From: RPQJ01 sp963762315
GTDB lineage: Bacteria; Pseudomonadota; Gammaproteobacteria; Steroidobacterales; Steroidobacteraceae
Assembly (NCBI GenBank): GCA_963762315.1
Contig: CAVXKO010000005.1
Coordinates: 248,001 to 312,000 of the forward strand
Direction of reading: 5' to 3'
Length of the DNA: 64,000 nt
The notes below the pieces were generated by a model. That model saw nothing but the letters and a program-made list of their open reading frames with translations. It was not told the DNA's origin and ran no database searches. Positions 1 through 8,685 of this stretch are shown here, in pieces. Positions within the stretch are counted from its first letter, which is position 1; every line of letters begins with the position of its first letter. The translations under genes and the position numbers were made by a program.

Positions 1-2
1 TG

Positions 3-536
3 CAGGATCTCGCCTGCGAACCGCCGGCCATCGACGCCAGGCGGCCCACTGCCGTGTTCCTCGTGAGCTCCAATCGCGGCATCGGCCTGCACACGGTCGA
101 GCGCGTCGAAGCGCTGTTCCCGGGCCACTTCCGCAACTTCGTTTTCGTGAGCGTGGGCACCGTCGACAGCGAGGCCTACGGCAGCGAACAGTCGCTGCGC
201 ACGCTGCAATACGAGACGCGCGCCACGCTCGATGCGCTGGTGAACTACGCGCACGTGCAGGGCCGGGGCGCATGCTGGTTCGATGCGTACGGCAGCGATC
301 GCCGCGTCGAGCTCGAGAAGCTGTCGCTCGAGGTGCGGCAGGCATTCCCGAACAGCGTGTTCTTCGCGAGCCGCCTGGTGTTCGAGACGGAGCACTGGTG
401 GAACCGCTGGCTGCACAGCCAGACGCCGCTCGCCATGCAGCGCATCCTCAACGAGCACGGCGTGGAGCTGGTGATCCTGCCGGTCACCATCCGGGCGTCG
501 GACTTCGAGAACGGCGCCACGCCCGCGCACGCCTGA
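3..536 (+). CDS. C-terminal part of an APC-family amino-acid permease (partial)
   Basis: The reading frame is open to the left edge of the window, so only the last ~177 residues are seen. They match what I know as the cytoplasmic tail of a subgroup of APC-type amino-acid/polyamine permeases: an alpha/beta, USP-like domain with motifs such as VFLVSSNRGIGLHTVERVE, FRNFVFVSVGTVDSEAYG and PNSVFFASRLVFE. It ends in ILPVTIRA before a short tail. No membrane helices lie in the visible part, as expected for this tail. An internal GTG at 54 could be mistaken for a start, but the similarity continues upstream of it. Substrate unknown; the family call rests on recalled similarity. Confidence 0.6.
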   Translation, partial: QDLACEPPAIDARRPTAVFLVSSNRGIGLHTVERVEALFPGHFRNFVFVSVGTVDSEAYGSEQSLRTLQYETRATLDALVNYAHVQGRGACWFDAYGSDRRVELEKLSLEVRQAFPNSVFFASRLVFETEHWWNRWLHSQTPLAMQRILNEHGVELVILPVTIRASDFENGATPAHA

Positions 537-759
537 GCGTCCGGCGGGCGCGGTGGTTCCCGCCCTATCCCCTTGAATCGACAGGCTTACTGCGCCGCAC
601 AAATCCGCGAGTTGCCCGCCTCGCCACCTGGACTGCTGCCAGGCGACTGCAAGTCCTTGATACCGCAGGCTGGTTTGCTATTGCGGCAGTGCAGCAATCC
701 GGTGCATATTCGGGTCGCCGCGGGACACACCGTCCTGCCGACTGCGGGGGATCGCAGCT

Positions 760-3237
760 GTGATGACCTTGTTCTGGACTGCCCTCTTCTTTGGCGGCGC
801 GCTCGTCCTCGCCTACCAGCGCGTCTCGCTACGGACCGCCACGATCGCCGCCGGCCTGATGCTGGTCGTGTACAGCCTGTGGGGCCACGGCTCGCTCGCC
901 TGGCAGATCCTGCTGTGGGTCGCATTCGCCGTGCTCGCGCTGCTCAACATCGACGCGGTGCGCATGCACTACGTGACGCGGCCGTTCCTGCGCGTCTATC
1001 GCCGCCTGCTGCCCTCGATGTCGGACACCGAACGCGAGGCACTCGAAGCGGGCACCGTGTGGTGGGACGGCGAGCTGTTCACGGGCAAGCCCGACTGGCC
1101 GAAGCTGCTGTCCGCCAAGGCGCCCGTGCTGTCGGCGGAAGAGCAGGCGTTCGTCGACGGCCCCTGCGAAGAGCTGTGTCGCATGGTCGACGACTGGGAC
1201 ATCACCCATCGTCGCGCGGACATGCCCCCGCACGTCTGGGATTTCCTGAAGAAGAAAGGCTTCTTCGCGATGATCATCCCGAAGCGCTACGGCGGGCTCG
1301 AGTTCTCCGCCTACGCGCACTCGTGCGTGCTGGTGAAGCTCGCGAGTCGCAGCGCCACCGTGTCGTCCACCGTGGCGGTGCCGAACTCGCTCGGCCCCGC
1401 GGAACTGCTGCTGCATTACGGCACCGAGGAACAGAAGAACCACTACCTGCCACGCCTCGCGCGCGGTGAAGACATCCCCTGCTTCGCGCTCACCGCGCCG
1501 CGCGCGGGTTCGGACGCCGCGTCGATCCCGGACACAGGCGTCGTGTGCAAGGGCGTGTACGACGGCAGGGAAATCGTCGGCATCCGCCTCAATTTCGCCA
1601 AGCGTTACATCACGCTCGCGCCGGTCGCGACCGTCGTCGGCCTGGCCTTCAAGCTGCAGGACCCGGACAAGCTGCTCGGCGGCGAGAAGACGGACTACGG
1701 CATCACCTGCGCGCTGATCCCGCGCGGCACGCCGGGCGTCTCGATCGGGCGGCGCCACTTCCCGCTCAACGTGCCGTTCCAGAACGGCCCGGTGTACGGC
1801 AAGGACGTGTTCGTGCCGCTCGATTGCATCATCGGCGGCCCGAAGATGGCGGGCCAGGGCTGGCGCATGCTCGTCGAGCAGCTGTCGGTCGGCCGCTGCA
1901 TCTCGCTGCCGTCGAGTGCGACGGGCGGCGCGAAGGCCGGCACGTACGCGTCGACGGCGTACGCACGCATCCGCAAGCAGTTCAACCAGCCGGTCGGCAA
2001 GTTCGAAGGCGTCGAAGCCGCGCTCACCCGCATGGCAGGGGCGACTTACATCATGGATGCGGCGCGTTCGGTGACCGCGGGCGCGATCGACGGCGGCGAA
2101 AAGCCGTCCGTGCCGTCGGCGATGCTGAAGTATCACTGCACCGAGCTCGGCCGCCAGGTCGCGAACGATGCGATGGACGTGCACGGCGGCAAGGGCATCT
2201 GCCTCGGTCCGAAGAACTACCTCGGTCGCGGCTACCAGGTGGTACCCGTGGCGATCACGGTGGAGGGCGCGAACATCCTGACGCGCAGCCTGATGATCCT
2301 CGGACAGGGCGCGATCCGCTGCCACCCGTACGTGCTGCGCGAGATGAACGCCGCGAAGGACAAGGACAAGCGCCGCAGCCTCGCCGAGTTCGACCAGGCG
2401 CTGTTCGGCCACATCGGCTACACGCTGTCGAATGCGGCGCGCTCGTTCGTGATGGCGCTGACCCTCGCGCGGTTCTCCGCCACGCCCGAGACGGGCACTA
2501 CGAAGCGCTACTACCAGCACGTCAACAAGTTCAGCGCCCAGTTCGCATTCGCGACCGACATGGCGATGCTGAGCCTCGGCGGCTACCTCAAGCAGAAGGA
2601 GCATCTCTCGGCGCGGCTCGGCGACGTGCTCTCGTCGCTGTACATGGCGTCGATGGTACTGAAGCACTACGAGAACCAGGGCCGGCCGGAAGCGGACCTG
2701 CCGCTCGTCGAATGGAGCTGCCGCACGCTGCTCTACAAGGCCCAGGAACAGCTGCACGGGTTCCTGCGCAACTTCCCGAACCGCTGGGTCGCCGCGGCGA
2801 TGCGCCTCGTGATCTTCCCGCGCGGCCGCACCTACTTCGCGGCCAGCGATCGCCTCGGCCGCCAGATCGTCGAGCCGCTGATGGTGCCGAGCGAGTCGCG
2901 CGAGCGGCTTTCGGACGGCATCTACAAGACGGTGGAGCCGGGCAACCCGATCGGCCTGCTGCAGGAAGCGATGGTGCTCGCAATGACGGCCGAGCCGCTC
3001 GAGAAGCGCATTCGCGTCGAGGGCGTGAAGACCGGTCGCATCACGGCGCTCGACCTGCCGGGGCAGATCGAGCAGGCGCTCGCGCTCGGGCTGGTCACGG
3101 CGGCCGAGGCGCAGCTGCTGCGCGACTACGACCGCAAGGTGATGGACATCATCCACGTCGACGACTTCGAGTCGGACGAGTTGGCGGCAGGCGTGCGCAC
3201 GGATTCGAGCACGGTCTCTTTCCGCCAGACCGCCTGA
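760..3237 (+). CDS. fadE: FadE-type acyl-CoA dehydrogenase
   Basis: This enzyme performs the first, FAD-dependent dehydrogenation of fatty-acid beta-oxidation (acyl-CoA to trans-2-enoyl-CoA). Its 825 residues match the ~814 of E. coli FadE, which it resembles end to end. Features are an N-terminal hydrophobic membrane segment (residues ~3-60), then GKPDWPKL, EEQAFVDGPCEELCRM, FFAMIIPKRYGGLEFSAYAH and VPNSLGPAELLLHYGT. The catalytic-base region VEGANILTRS places the likely base at Glu502, and the C-terminal FadE extension ends VDDFESDELA. The GTG at 760 is directly followed by an ATG at 763; a G-rich ribosome site lies at 746-750. It is transcribed alone. The 223-base gap upstream holds no feature I could support. 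Confidence 0.95.
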   Translation: MMTLFWTALFFGGALVLAYQRVSLRTATIAAGLMLVVYSLWGHGSLAWQILLWVAFAVLALLNIDAVRMHYVTRPFLRVYRRLLPSMSDTEREALEAGTVWWDGELFTGKPDWPKLLSAKAPVLSAEEQAFVDGPCEELCRMVDDWDITHRRADMPPHVWDFLKKKGFFAMIIPKRYGGLEFSAYAHSCVLVKLASRSATVSSTVAVPNSLGPAELLLHYGTEEQKNHYLPRLARGEDIPCFALTAPRAGSDAASIPDTGVVCKGVYDGREIVGIRLNFAKRYITLAPVATVVGLAFKLQDPDKLLGGEKTDYGITCALIPRGTPGVSIGRRHFPLNVPFQNGPVYGKDVFVPLDCIIGGPKMAGQGWRMLVEQLSVGRCISLPSSATGGAKAGTYASTAYARIRKQFNQPVGKFEGVEAALTRMAGATYIMDAARSVTAGAIDGGEKPSVPSAMLKYHCTELGRQVANDAMDVHGGKGICLGPKNYLGRGYQVVPVAITVEGANILTRSLMILGQGAIRCHPYVLREMNAAKDKDKRRSLAEFDQALFGHIGYTLSNAARSFVMALTLARFSATPETGTTKRYYQHVNKFSAQFAFATDMAMLSLGGYLKQKEHLSARLGDVLSSLYMASMVLKHYENQGRPEADLPLVEWSCRTLLYKAQEQLHGFLRNFPNRWVAAAMRLVIFPRGRTYFAASDRLGRQIVEPLMVPSESRERLSDGIYKTVEPGNPIGLLQEAMVLAMTAEPLEKRIRVEGVKTGRITALDLPGQIEQALALGLVTAAEAQLLRDYDRKVMDIIHVDDFESDELAAGVRTDSSTVSFRQTA

Positions 3238-3243
3238 CGTCCT

Positions 3244-3292
3244 CTCACCTCTCCCGCTTGCGGGAGAGGTCGGCCGCAGGCCGGGTGAGGGT
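3244..3292. repeat. REP-like repeat, family A (single unit)
   Basis: A perfect palindrome of the form CTCTCCCGC-TTGC-GGGAGAG is followed by a variable ~10 bases and GGGTGAGGG. It lies in the convergent gap between fadE and the PcaD-like gene. A half unit (CCCGCAGGCGGGAGAGGG) follows at 3359-3376 and runs to the stop codon of the PcaD-like gene. The same unit recurs at 6854, 33656, 37557, 39184 and 43694. Confidence 0.85.
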
Positions 3293-3300
3293 TCTTCCGG

Positions 3301-3357
3301 GAAATAGGGGACATTCTCCTTTTCGCGCGCTCGAAAAATGGAGAATGTCCCCTGTTT
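3301..3357. repeat. Palindromic repeat, family B
   Basis: Two inverted arms, AAATAGGGGACATTCTCC and its near-complement GGAGAATGTCCCCTGTTT, flank a short T-rich/A-rich loop. The resulting long hairpin sits between two convergent genes and could serve as a bidirectional terminator. Related elements lie at 14022-14070 and 39121-39176. Confidence 0.75.
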
Positions 3358-3375
3358 CCCGCAGGCGGGAGAGGG

Positions 3376-4158
3376 TCAATTGCCGAGGAGAAACCCGAGC
3401 ACGGTCGCATTGAATGCGGCCGCCGCGCCGAGATTCGAGAGGTGCGCGGCCGGCAACTCGACGCAACGCGCACCGGGGATGGCCGCGGCCATCGCAAGCG
3501 CCGCGCTCGGGGGCGACGTCGGATCGTCCGTGCCGGTGATCACCATCGTGCGCGCCTGGATGCGCGACAGGTCGCTCCTGAGATCGTTGTCGCGCAGGGC
3601 CTCGCAGCACGCGATGTAACCCTCGGGTGACGTGGCGACCAGCTGGTCGCGGATCCGCTGCACCGTCTGCGGATCGGCCGCACGAAACTCCGCCGTGAAC
3701 CAGCGCTCCATCGTCGCATCGGCCAGGCCTGCCAGGCCCGCCTTACGAACGAGCTCGATCCGGGCGTCCATGACCTCCGGCGGTCCGAGCCACGGGGTCG
3801 TGTTGCTGAGGACGAGCCGGTCGATCCGGTCGGGCGCGTTCACGCCCAGCCACATGCCGACGATGCCGCCCATCGACAGGCCGCAGAAATGCGCCCGCTC
3901 GATGCCGTGAGCATCGAGGAGCCGCAGCACGTCCGAACCGAGTTGCGCGATGGTGTAAGGGCCAGGCGGAACGGACGAAAGCCCGTGGCCGCGGGTGTCG
4001 TAGCGCAGGAGCCGGAACGCCGAGCAGAACGGGTCCGCCTGTGGCCGCCACATCTCGAGCGCGGAGCCGAGGGAGTTGGAAAGGACGAGCGCCGGCCCGG
4101 CGTTCAGGGCTTCCCAGCGGCAGTGCAATCGGACGTCGCCGATGTCGATGATCGCCAT
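3376..4158 (-). CDS. Alpha/beta hydrolase of the 3-oxoadipate enol-lactonase (PcaD) type
   Basis: A 260-residue alpha/beta-hydrolase. The nucleophile elbow GLSMGG carries Ser95, the acid is in GTDDPTSPP (Asp211/212), and the histidine is in AAHLSNLG (His239). The oxyanion-side motif SNSLGSALEMW and the RYDTRGHG segment are typical of PcaD, which opens 3-oxoadipate enol-lactone in the beta-ketoadipate pathway. No other aromatic-catabolism gene is next to it, so the substrate is not established by context. It is convergent with fadE across repeat DNA, and its stop codon touches a repeat half unit. Start ATG at 4158. Confidence 0.75.
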   Translation of the reverse strand: MAIIDIGDVRLHCRWEALNAGPALVLSNSLGSALEMWRPQADPFCSAFRLLRYDTRGHGLSSVPPGPYTIAQLGSDVLRLLDAHGIERAHFCGLSMGGIVGMWLGVNAPDRIDRLVLSNTTPWLGPPEVMDARIELVRKAGLAGLADATMERWFTAEFRAADPQTVQRIRDQLVATSPEGYIACCEALRDNDLRSDLSRIQARTMVITGTDDPTSPPSAALAMAAAIPGARCVELPAAHLSNLGAAAAFNATVLGFLLGN

Positions 4159-4196
4159 GTGCCGAGCTTAGCGGCTTTTGCGCTACTCTTGCGGCC

Positions 4197-5669
4197 GTGA
4201 AGCCCGCCGACGACAACGAATCCGTTCTCTACGAAGTGAACATGGAAGCGGACGCGGCCATCGAGGGCCCGTTCGACACCTGGCTGCGCGACCACATCGC
4301 CGACCTGCTGCAATTCGACGGCTTCCGCTCGGCGGAGATCCTCCAGGACAGCACCCAGCCGCCCGGCCGGGTGCGGCGCATCGTGCAGTACCGCCTGCGC
4401 GACCAGGCCGCGCTCGACGCCTACCTCCGCGACCACGCGCCCCGCATGCGCGCCCAGGGCGTCGCGAAGTTCGGCGAGCGCTTTTCCGCCGAGCGCCGAG
4501 TGCTCGCGCATCGCGAAGAGTTCATCCGCGGCCGGGTCTCGACGGAGAACTGCCTCAATTGCGGCGAGGTGCTGACCGGACAGCACTGCTCGCACTGCGG
4601 GCAGCGCGCGCGAGTGCGCGTGCTATCGCTCTGGGGACTGCTGCGCGACGTGCTCGGCGACGCGCTGGACTGGGACTCGCGCCTGTGGCGCACGCTGCGG
4701 CCGCTCGCCTTCAGCCCCGGCCTCCTGACGCAGGAATTCCTGCGCGGCCGGCGCGCGCACTACACGCCGCCCTTCCGCATGTACCTGATCCTGAGCGTCG
4801 CATTCTTCCTGAGCACGACGATCGGGGCCGACCCGGGGGCAGACCTGCAGTTCAACCTGGATGACGAGGGGGCCAACCTGCAGTTGCGCGACAACGAGCA
4901 GCCGCCCGCACCCGACGCAAAGGCGCCGGCCCCCGCGGACAAGGCGCCTTCCGTCACGACGCCTTCGGCTGCTGCGAACCCGGCGCCGGCGCCGAAGCTC
5001 GACCCGGACCGCCAGAAGATCGTCGACACCATCGTTTCGAAGCTGCCGGAGAAGGACCAGGCACGCGCCCGCACCGAGATGGAACGGGAATTCGCTGCGA
5101 TGACACCCGAGCAGGCGAAGGCCGTGAATCGCGTGGTGGCCGACCCGTGCTCGCCCGAGAACCTCAAGATCGACATCGGGCCACTCGGGAAAAAGTACGC
5201 GCCGAGACTGCGCAGCGCGTGCAACAAGATCGTCACCGACTCGAAGGGCTTTGGCCGCGCGCTCTACGACAACATCCCGAAGATGATGTTCATCTTCCTG
5301 CCGCTGATCGCGCTCGTGATGTACGTGCTGTACCTCGGCTCGGGCCGTTACTACGTCGAGCACCTGCTGTTCTTCGTGCACTACCACGCGTTCTTCTTCC
5401 TCGGCGGCATCGCCATCGTACTGCTCGATCGCGCAGGAGGGCTGCTGAAGAACTACGGTGTCGGGGGAATCCTGGGCTCGGCCGGCAACGCGCTGACGGC
5501 GATCATGCTCTTCTACGTCCCCTACTACCTCTACCGCGCAATGCGGCGCGTGTACGGCCAGGGGCGCTTCGTCACGCTGGTGAAGTATTCCATGCTGGGT
5601 CTCGGTTACCTCTTCTTCCTGACCCTGACGGCCGTGGGTCTGCTGTTCTACACGGCGCTGACACTTTGA
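4197..5669 (+). CDS. DUF4286-DUF3667 fusion membrane protein
   Basis: The 490-residue product has two recognisable parts. Residues 1-~100 (VLYEVNMEADAAIEGPF...) resemble DUF4286, a small ferredoxin-like fold usually encoded alone. From ~118 there is a CxxC...CxxC zinc-ribbon (NCLNCGEVLTG, CSHCGQRAR) followed by the LLRDVLGD and LLTQEFLRGRRAHYTPPFRMY segments typical of DUF3667 membrane proteins. One hydrophobic segment follows at ~197. A long Ala/Pro/Lys-rich and charged, probably soluble stretch (~residues 235-350) comes next, then four or five membrane helices at the C-terminus. The GTG at 4197 is needed because the DUF4286 match begins immediately; an ATG at 4241 would lose it. Function unknown. 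Confidence 0.75.
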   Translation: MKPADDNESVLYEVNMEADAAIEGPFDTWLRDHIADLLQFDGFRSAEILQDSTQPPGRVRRIVQYRLRDQAALDAYLRDHAPRMRAQGVAKFGERFSAERRVLAHREEFIRGRVSTENCLNCGEVLTGQHCSHCGQRARVRVLSLWGLLRDVLGDALDWDSRLWRTLRPLAFSPGLLTQEFLRGRRAHYTPPFRMYLILSVAFFLSTTIGADPGADLQFNLDDEGANLQLRDNEQPPAPDAKAPAPADKAPSVTTPSAAANPAPAPKLDPDRQKIVDTIVSKLPEKDQARARTEMEREFAAMTPEQAKAVNRVVADPCSPENLKIDIGPLGKKYAPRLRSACNKIVTDSKGFGRALYDNIPKMMFIFLPLIALVMYVLYLGSGRYYVEHLLFFVHYHAFFFLGGIAIVLLDRAGGLLKNYGVGGILGSAGNALTAIMLFYVPYYLYRAMRRVYGQGRFVTLVKYSMLGLGYLFFLTLTAVGLLFYTALTL

Positions 5670-5694
5670 GGGCCGCCGGCCGCGCACTCAACCC

Positions 5695-6903
5695 GTGAAT
5701 CCGGACCGCGTCATCCTGCACGTCGACATGGATGCGTTCTACGCATCCGTCGAGCAGCGCGACCGGCCCGAACTGCGCGGCAAGCCGGTGATCGTCGGCG
5801 GCAGCGGCGGGCGCGGCGTGGTTGCGGCCGCCAGCTACGAGGTACGCAAATTCGGCGTGCACTCGGCCATGCCCACGCGCGAGGCGTTGCGGCGCTGCCC
5901 GGATGCCGTCTGCGTCGCGCCGCGCATGTCGCACTACAGCGCGGTGTCACGGGAAATCTTCGCCGTGTTCCACGAATTCACGCCGCTGGTGCAGGGCCTT
6001 TCGCTGGACGAGGCTTTTCTCGACGTCACGGACAGCCTCTCGGCGCTCGGCAGCGCCGAGCACATTGCGCGCGAAATCAAGCAACGCATCCGCGCGCGGA
6101 CCGAGCTCACCGCATCGGTCGGCGTGGCGCCGAACAAGCTGGTGGCCAAGATCGCCTCCGACCTGCGCAAGCCCGACGGGCTCGTGATCGTGCGTGCCGA
6201 CGAGGTGACGGCCCTGCTCGACCCGCTGCCGATCCGCAAGCTCTTCGGGCTCGGCGCCAAGACAGCGCCGAAGGTCGAGGCACTCGGCATCCACACGCTC
6301 GGTGAGCTTCGGCAGGCGTCCAGTTCGAGGTTGCGCCCGATCTTCGGCCGCTACACGGAGCGCGTGCAGCAGCGGGCGGCCGGCATCGACGATCGACCCG
6401 TCATCCCGGATCTCGATGAGAAGCAGATCAGCGCGGAAGAAACCTTCGAGACGGACATCGCCGACCGCGCGAAGCTGCAGGCCGAGATCGCGCGCCTCGC
6501 GGACAAGACCTGCACACGCCTGCGCGCCAGGAATCTCGTGGCGGGCTGCGTGACGGTGAAGATCCGCCGCAAGGACTTCACCACCTACACGCGCCAGCGG
6601 CATTTCGAGCCGCCGACGCAGGAGACGAAGGTGATCGCGCGCATTGCGGCCGAGCTGCTCGACACGTGGCTGAAGACTCAACCGCGCGCGGCGTTGCGGC
6701 TGCTGGGCGTGGGCGTCGGCGAAATCGGCCCGGACCTGCAGCCCGATCTGTTTGCGGCCCCGCAGACGGAAAAGAACAAGCAGCTGGATGCCGCGGTGGA
6801 CCAGATCCGGCAGAAGTTCGGCACGGTGGCGCTGAAGCGCGCGAGCTCGCTCGAGCCCTCACCCGCTCTGCCGAGCGACCTCTCCCGCAAGCGGGAGAGG
6901 TAG
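5695..6903 (+). CDS. dinB: DNA polymerase IV (Y-family)
   Basis: A translesion DNA polymerase that extends mismatched or damaged primer ends. The palm carboxylates are present: Asp11 in HVDMDAFYASVEQ and Asp105/Glu106 in SLDEAFLDVT. The YSAVSREIF and ASVGVAPNKLVAKIASD blocks follow, then the little-finger domain, ending near FGTVALKRASSL. The last ~15 residues (EPSPALPSDLSRKRER) are encoded by a REP-like repeat unit that has replaced the original stop. The protein is therefore longer than the usual ~350 residues. GTG start at 5695, 25 bases after the upstream gene. No LexA box was identified. Confidence 0.93.
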   Translation: MNPDRVILHVDMDAFYASVEQRDRPELRGKPVIVGGSGGRGVVAAASYEVRKFGVHSAMPTREALRRCPDAVCVAPRMSHYSAVSREIFAVFHEFTPLVQGLSLDEAFLDVTDSLSALGSAEHIAREIKQRIRARTELTASVGVAPNKLVAKIASDLRKPDGLVIVRADEVTALLDPLPIRKLFGLGAKTAPKVEALGIHTLGELRQASSSRLRPIFGRYTERVQQRAAGIDDRPVIPDLDEKQISAEETFETDIADRAKLQAEIARLADKTCTRLRARNLVAGCVTVKIRRKDFTTYTRQRHFEPPTQETKVIARIAAELLDTWLKTQPRAALRLLGVGVGEIGPDLQPDLFAAPQTEKNKQLDAAVDQIRQKFGTVALKRASSLEPSPALPSDLSRKRER

Positions 6904-6957
6904 AGAACACCGTCACCCGCCGCGACCGGCGACCTCTCCCGCAAACGGGAGAGGTAA
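6854..6957. repeat. REP-like repeat, family A (two units)
   Basis: Two units in the same orientation (CCTCACCCG...GACCTCTCCCGCAAGCGGGAGAGG, then a variant with AAACG in the loop). The first unit supplies the final codons and stop of dinB. The second lies in the gap before gspA, where two small hairpins (around 6968-6990 and 6994-7013) also occur. Confidence 0.85.
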
Positions 6958-7032
6958 GATGGCTAGCCATGCCCCATCGGGGCAGGCATGATTGGCACCC
7001 GGTCAGAGTGCCGCTCGTCGGCCTAACTTCCT

Positions 7033-8682
7033 ATGTACACAAGCTTTTTCGGACTCCAGGAAAAGCCTTTCGCGATCACCCCCGACCCCCGCTACCTGTA
7101 CCTCAGTGAGCGGCATGCGGAGGCGCTCGCCCACCTGCTCTACGGCATCAACGAGGCCGGCGGCTTCATCCAGCTGACGGGCGAGGTCGGCACGGGCAAG
7201 ACCACCGTCATCCGCAGCCTGCTCGAGCAGCTGCCCGGGCACGCCGAGGTCGCGCTGATCCTCAACCCCCGCGTCACGCCGGCCGAGTTCCTGCTGACCA
7301 TCTGCGAGGAGCTGCACATCCAGGTACCGGAAGCGGGCAAGGGCAGCACCAAGACCCTGATGGACCTGCTCGGTCGTTACCTGCTCGAAACACACGCGCG
7401 CGGACGCCGCGTCGTGCTGATCGTCGACGAGGCCCAGAACCTCAGCGCGCAGACGCTCGAGCAGGTGCGCCTGCTCACCAACCTCGAGACCGCGACGACC
7501 AAGCTGCTGCAGATCATCCTCATCGGCCAGCCGGAACTGCGCGAACTGCTCGACCAGCCGGACCTGCGCCAGCTCGCCCAACGCATCACGGGCCGCTATC
7601 ACCTGAGCCCGCTGTCGGTCGAGGAAACGTCGGGTTACGTGAAGCACCGCATGCGCGTCGCGGGCGCCACCGCCGAAGCCTTCACGCCGGGCGCCCTGCG
7701 CGAGATCTATCGCCTGAGCGGGGGCATTCCGCGCGTCATCAACGTGATGTCCGATCGCGCGCTGCTCGGCGCCTTCACGCGTGAAGATCACCGCGTCGGC
7801 GCTTCCTACATCCGCCAGGCCGCCGCCGAAGTCTACGGCCGCCCGGTGCCCGCACCGTGGCTCAAGTGGGCCACCGCCGGCGCGATTGCTGCAGCGCTTG
7901 CCGTTGCCGGTTTCGGCGCGTGGACGTTCTTCAATCATCGCGGCGCGGAGCCGGTCGCGGCTGCGTCGCCTGCGAACACCACGAACGGATCGTCGCCCGC
8001 CGCTGCCGCAACCGCGCCTGCGCCGCAGACTCCGGCACCGCCCGCCGCCGTGCCGTTCGACCAGCTGCTCGCCAGCAACGGCAACGCGACGACGACGGAA
8101 GCGGCGCTCGGCAAGCTGTTCGCGCTGTGGGGCGCGCGTTACGTGCCGACGCAGGGTCGCGGCTGCGACCAGGCGACGAAGCAGGAACTCGAGTGCCTGT
8201 TCCAGAAGGGCTCGTGGGCGCAGCTGCGCACGCTCAATCGCCCCGCCATCCTCACGCTCACGGACGACGTCGGCCGCACGCACCAGGTGGTGCTCACGGC
8301 GCTCGACGACGAGACGGCGACGATCGATCTCGGCGGCCAGCCGCACCAGGTTTCCATCGCAGGCCTTTCGCGCTACTGGTTCGGTGACTTCCTGCTGCTA
8401 TGGCGCCCACCGATCACCGTCGCCAAGGCGCTCGCGCCCGGCATGCGCGGCGCCGACGTGCGCTGGCTCCGCCAGAGCCTGCGCTCGGCGCAGGGCCTGC
8501 CCGCCGCCCCGGCCGGCGGCGACGTCTACGACGAGGAACTCGTGCGGCTCGTGCAGGATTTCCAGCGCACGCATCGCCTCAACATCGACGGCGTCGCCGG
8601 CGTGCAGACGCAGATCGTGCTCGACACGGTGCTGAACGCCACCGGCTCGCCCACGATCGTCGCGCAAGTGGCGGGAGGCTGA
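7033..8682 (+). CDS. gspA: GspA/ExeA-type AAA ATPase with peptidoglycan-binding domain
   Basis: GspA/ExeA helps insert the type II secretin through peptidoglycan. The N-terminus (MYTSFFGLQEKPFAITPDP) is diagnostic. Walker A GEVGTGKTT sits at residues ~50-58 and Walker B VVLIVDEAQN at ~127-136. A single membrane helix lies at ~275-297 and an Ala/Pro linker at ~300-340. A papain-like/C39-like periplasmic region spans ~345-455, and a PG_binding_1 repeat (GMRGADVRWLRQSL...VAGVQTQIVLDTVL) spans ~465-545. It begins an operon: gspB follows after 3 bases. The rest of the T2SS genes are not in the window. Confidence 0.92.
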   Translation: MYTSFFGLQEKPFAITPDPRYLYLSERHAEALAHLLYGINEAGGFIQLTGEVGTGKTTVIRSLLEQLPGHAEVALILNPRVTPAEFLLTICEELHIQVPEAGKGSTKTLMDLLGRYLLETHARGRRVVLIVDEAQNLSAQTLEQVRLLTNLETATTKLLQIILIGQPELRELLDQPDLRQLAQRITGRYHLSPLSVEETSGYVKHRMRVAGATAEAFTPGALREIYRLSGGIPRVINVMSDRALLGAFTREDHRVGASYIRQAAAEVYGRPVPAPWLKWATAGAIAAALAVAGFGAWTFFNHRGAEPVAAASPANTTNGSSPAAAATAPAPQTPAPPAAVPFDQLLASNGNATTTEAALGKLFALWGARYVPTQGRGCDQATKQELECLFQKGSWAQLRTLNRPAILTLTDDVGRTHQVVLTALDDETATIDLGGQPHQVSIAGLSRYWFGDFLLLWRPPITVAKALAPGMRGADVRWLRQSLRSAQGLPAAPAGGDVYDEELVRLVQDFQRTHRLNIDGVAGVQTQIVLDTVLNATGSPTIVAQVAGG

Positions 8683-8685
8683 ACG

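Noticed and set aside
537..759. Promoter of fadE
   Set aside because: Several weak -35/-10 combinations exist (for example TTGATA near 657) but none has an acceptable partner and spacing, and no FadR-like palindrome was seen.
829..3156. Long antisense ORF (775 codons) opposite fadE
   Set aside because: The fadE frame matches a known enzyme throughout; the antisense frame is a high-GC codon-bias shadow with no domain resemblance. The same applies to similar antisense frames opposite malQ, the DhaL-DegV gene and YgiQ.
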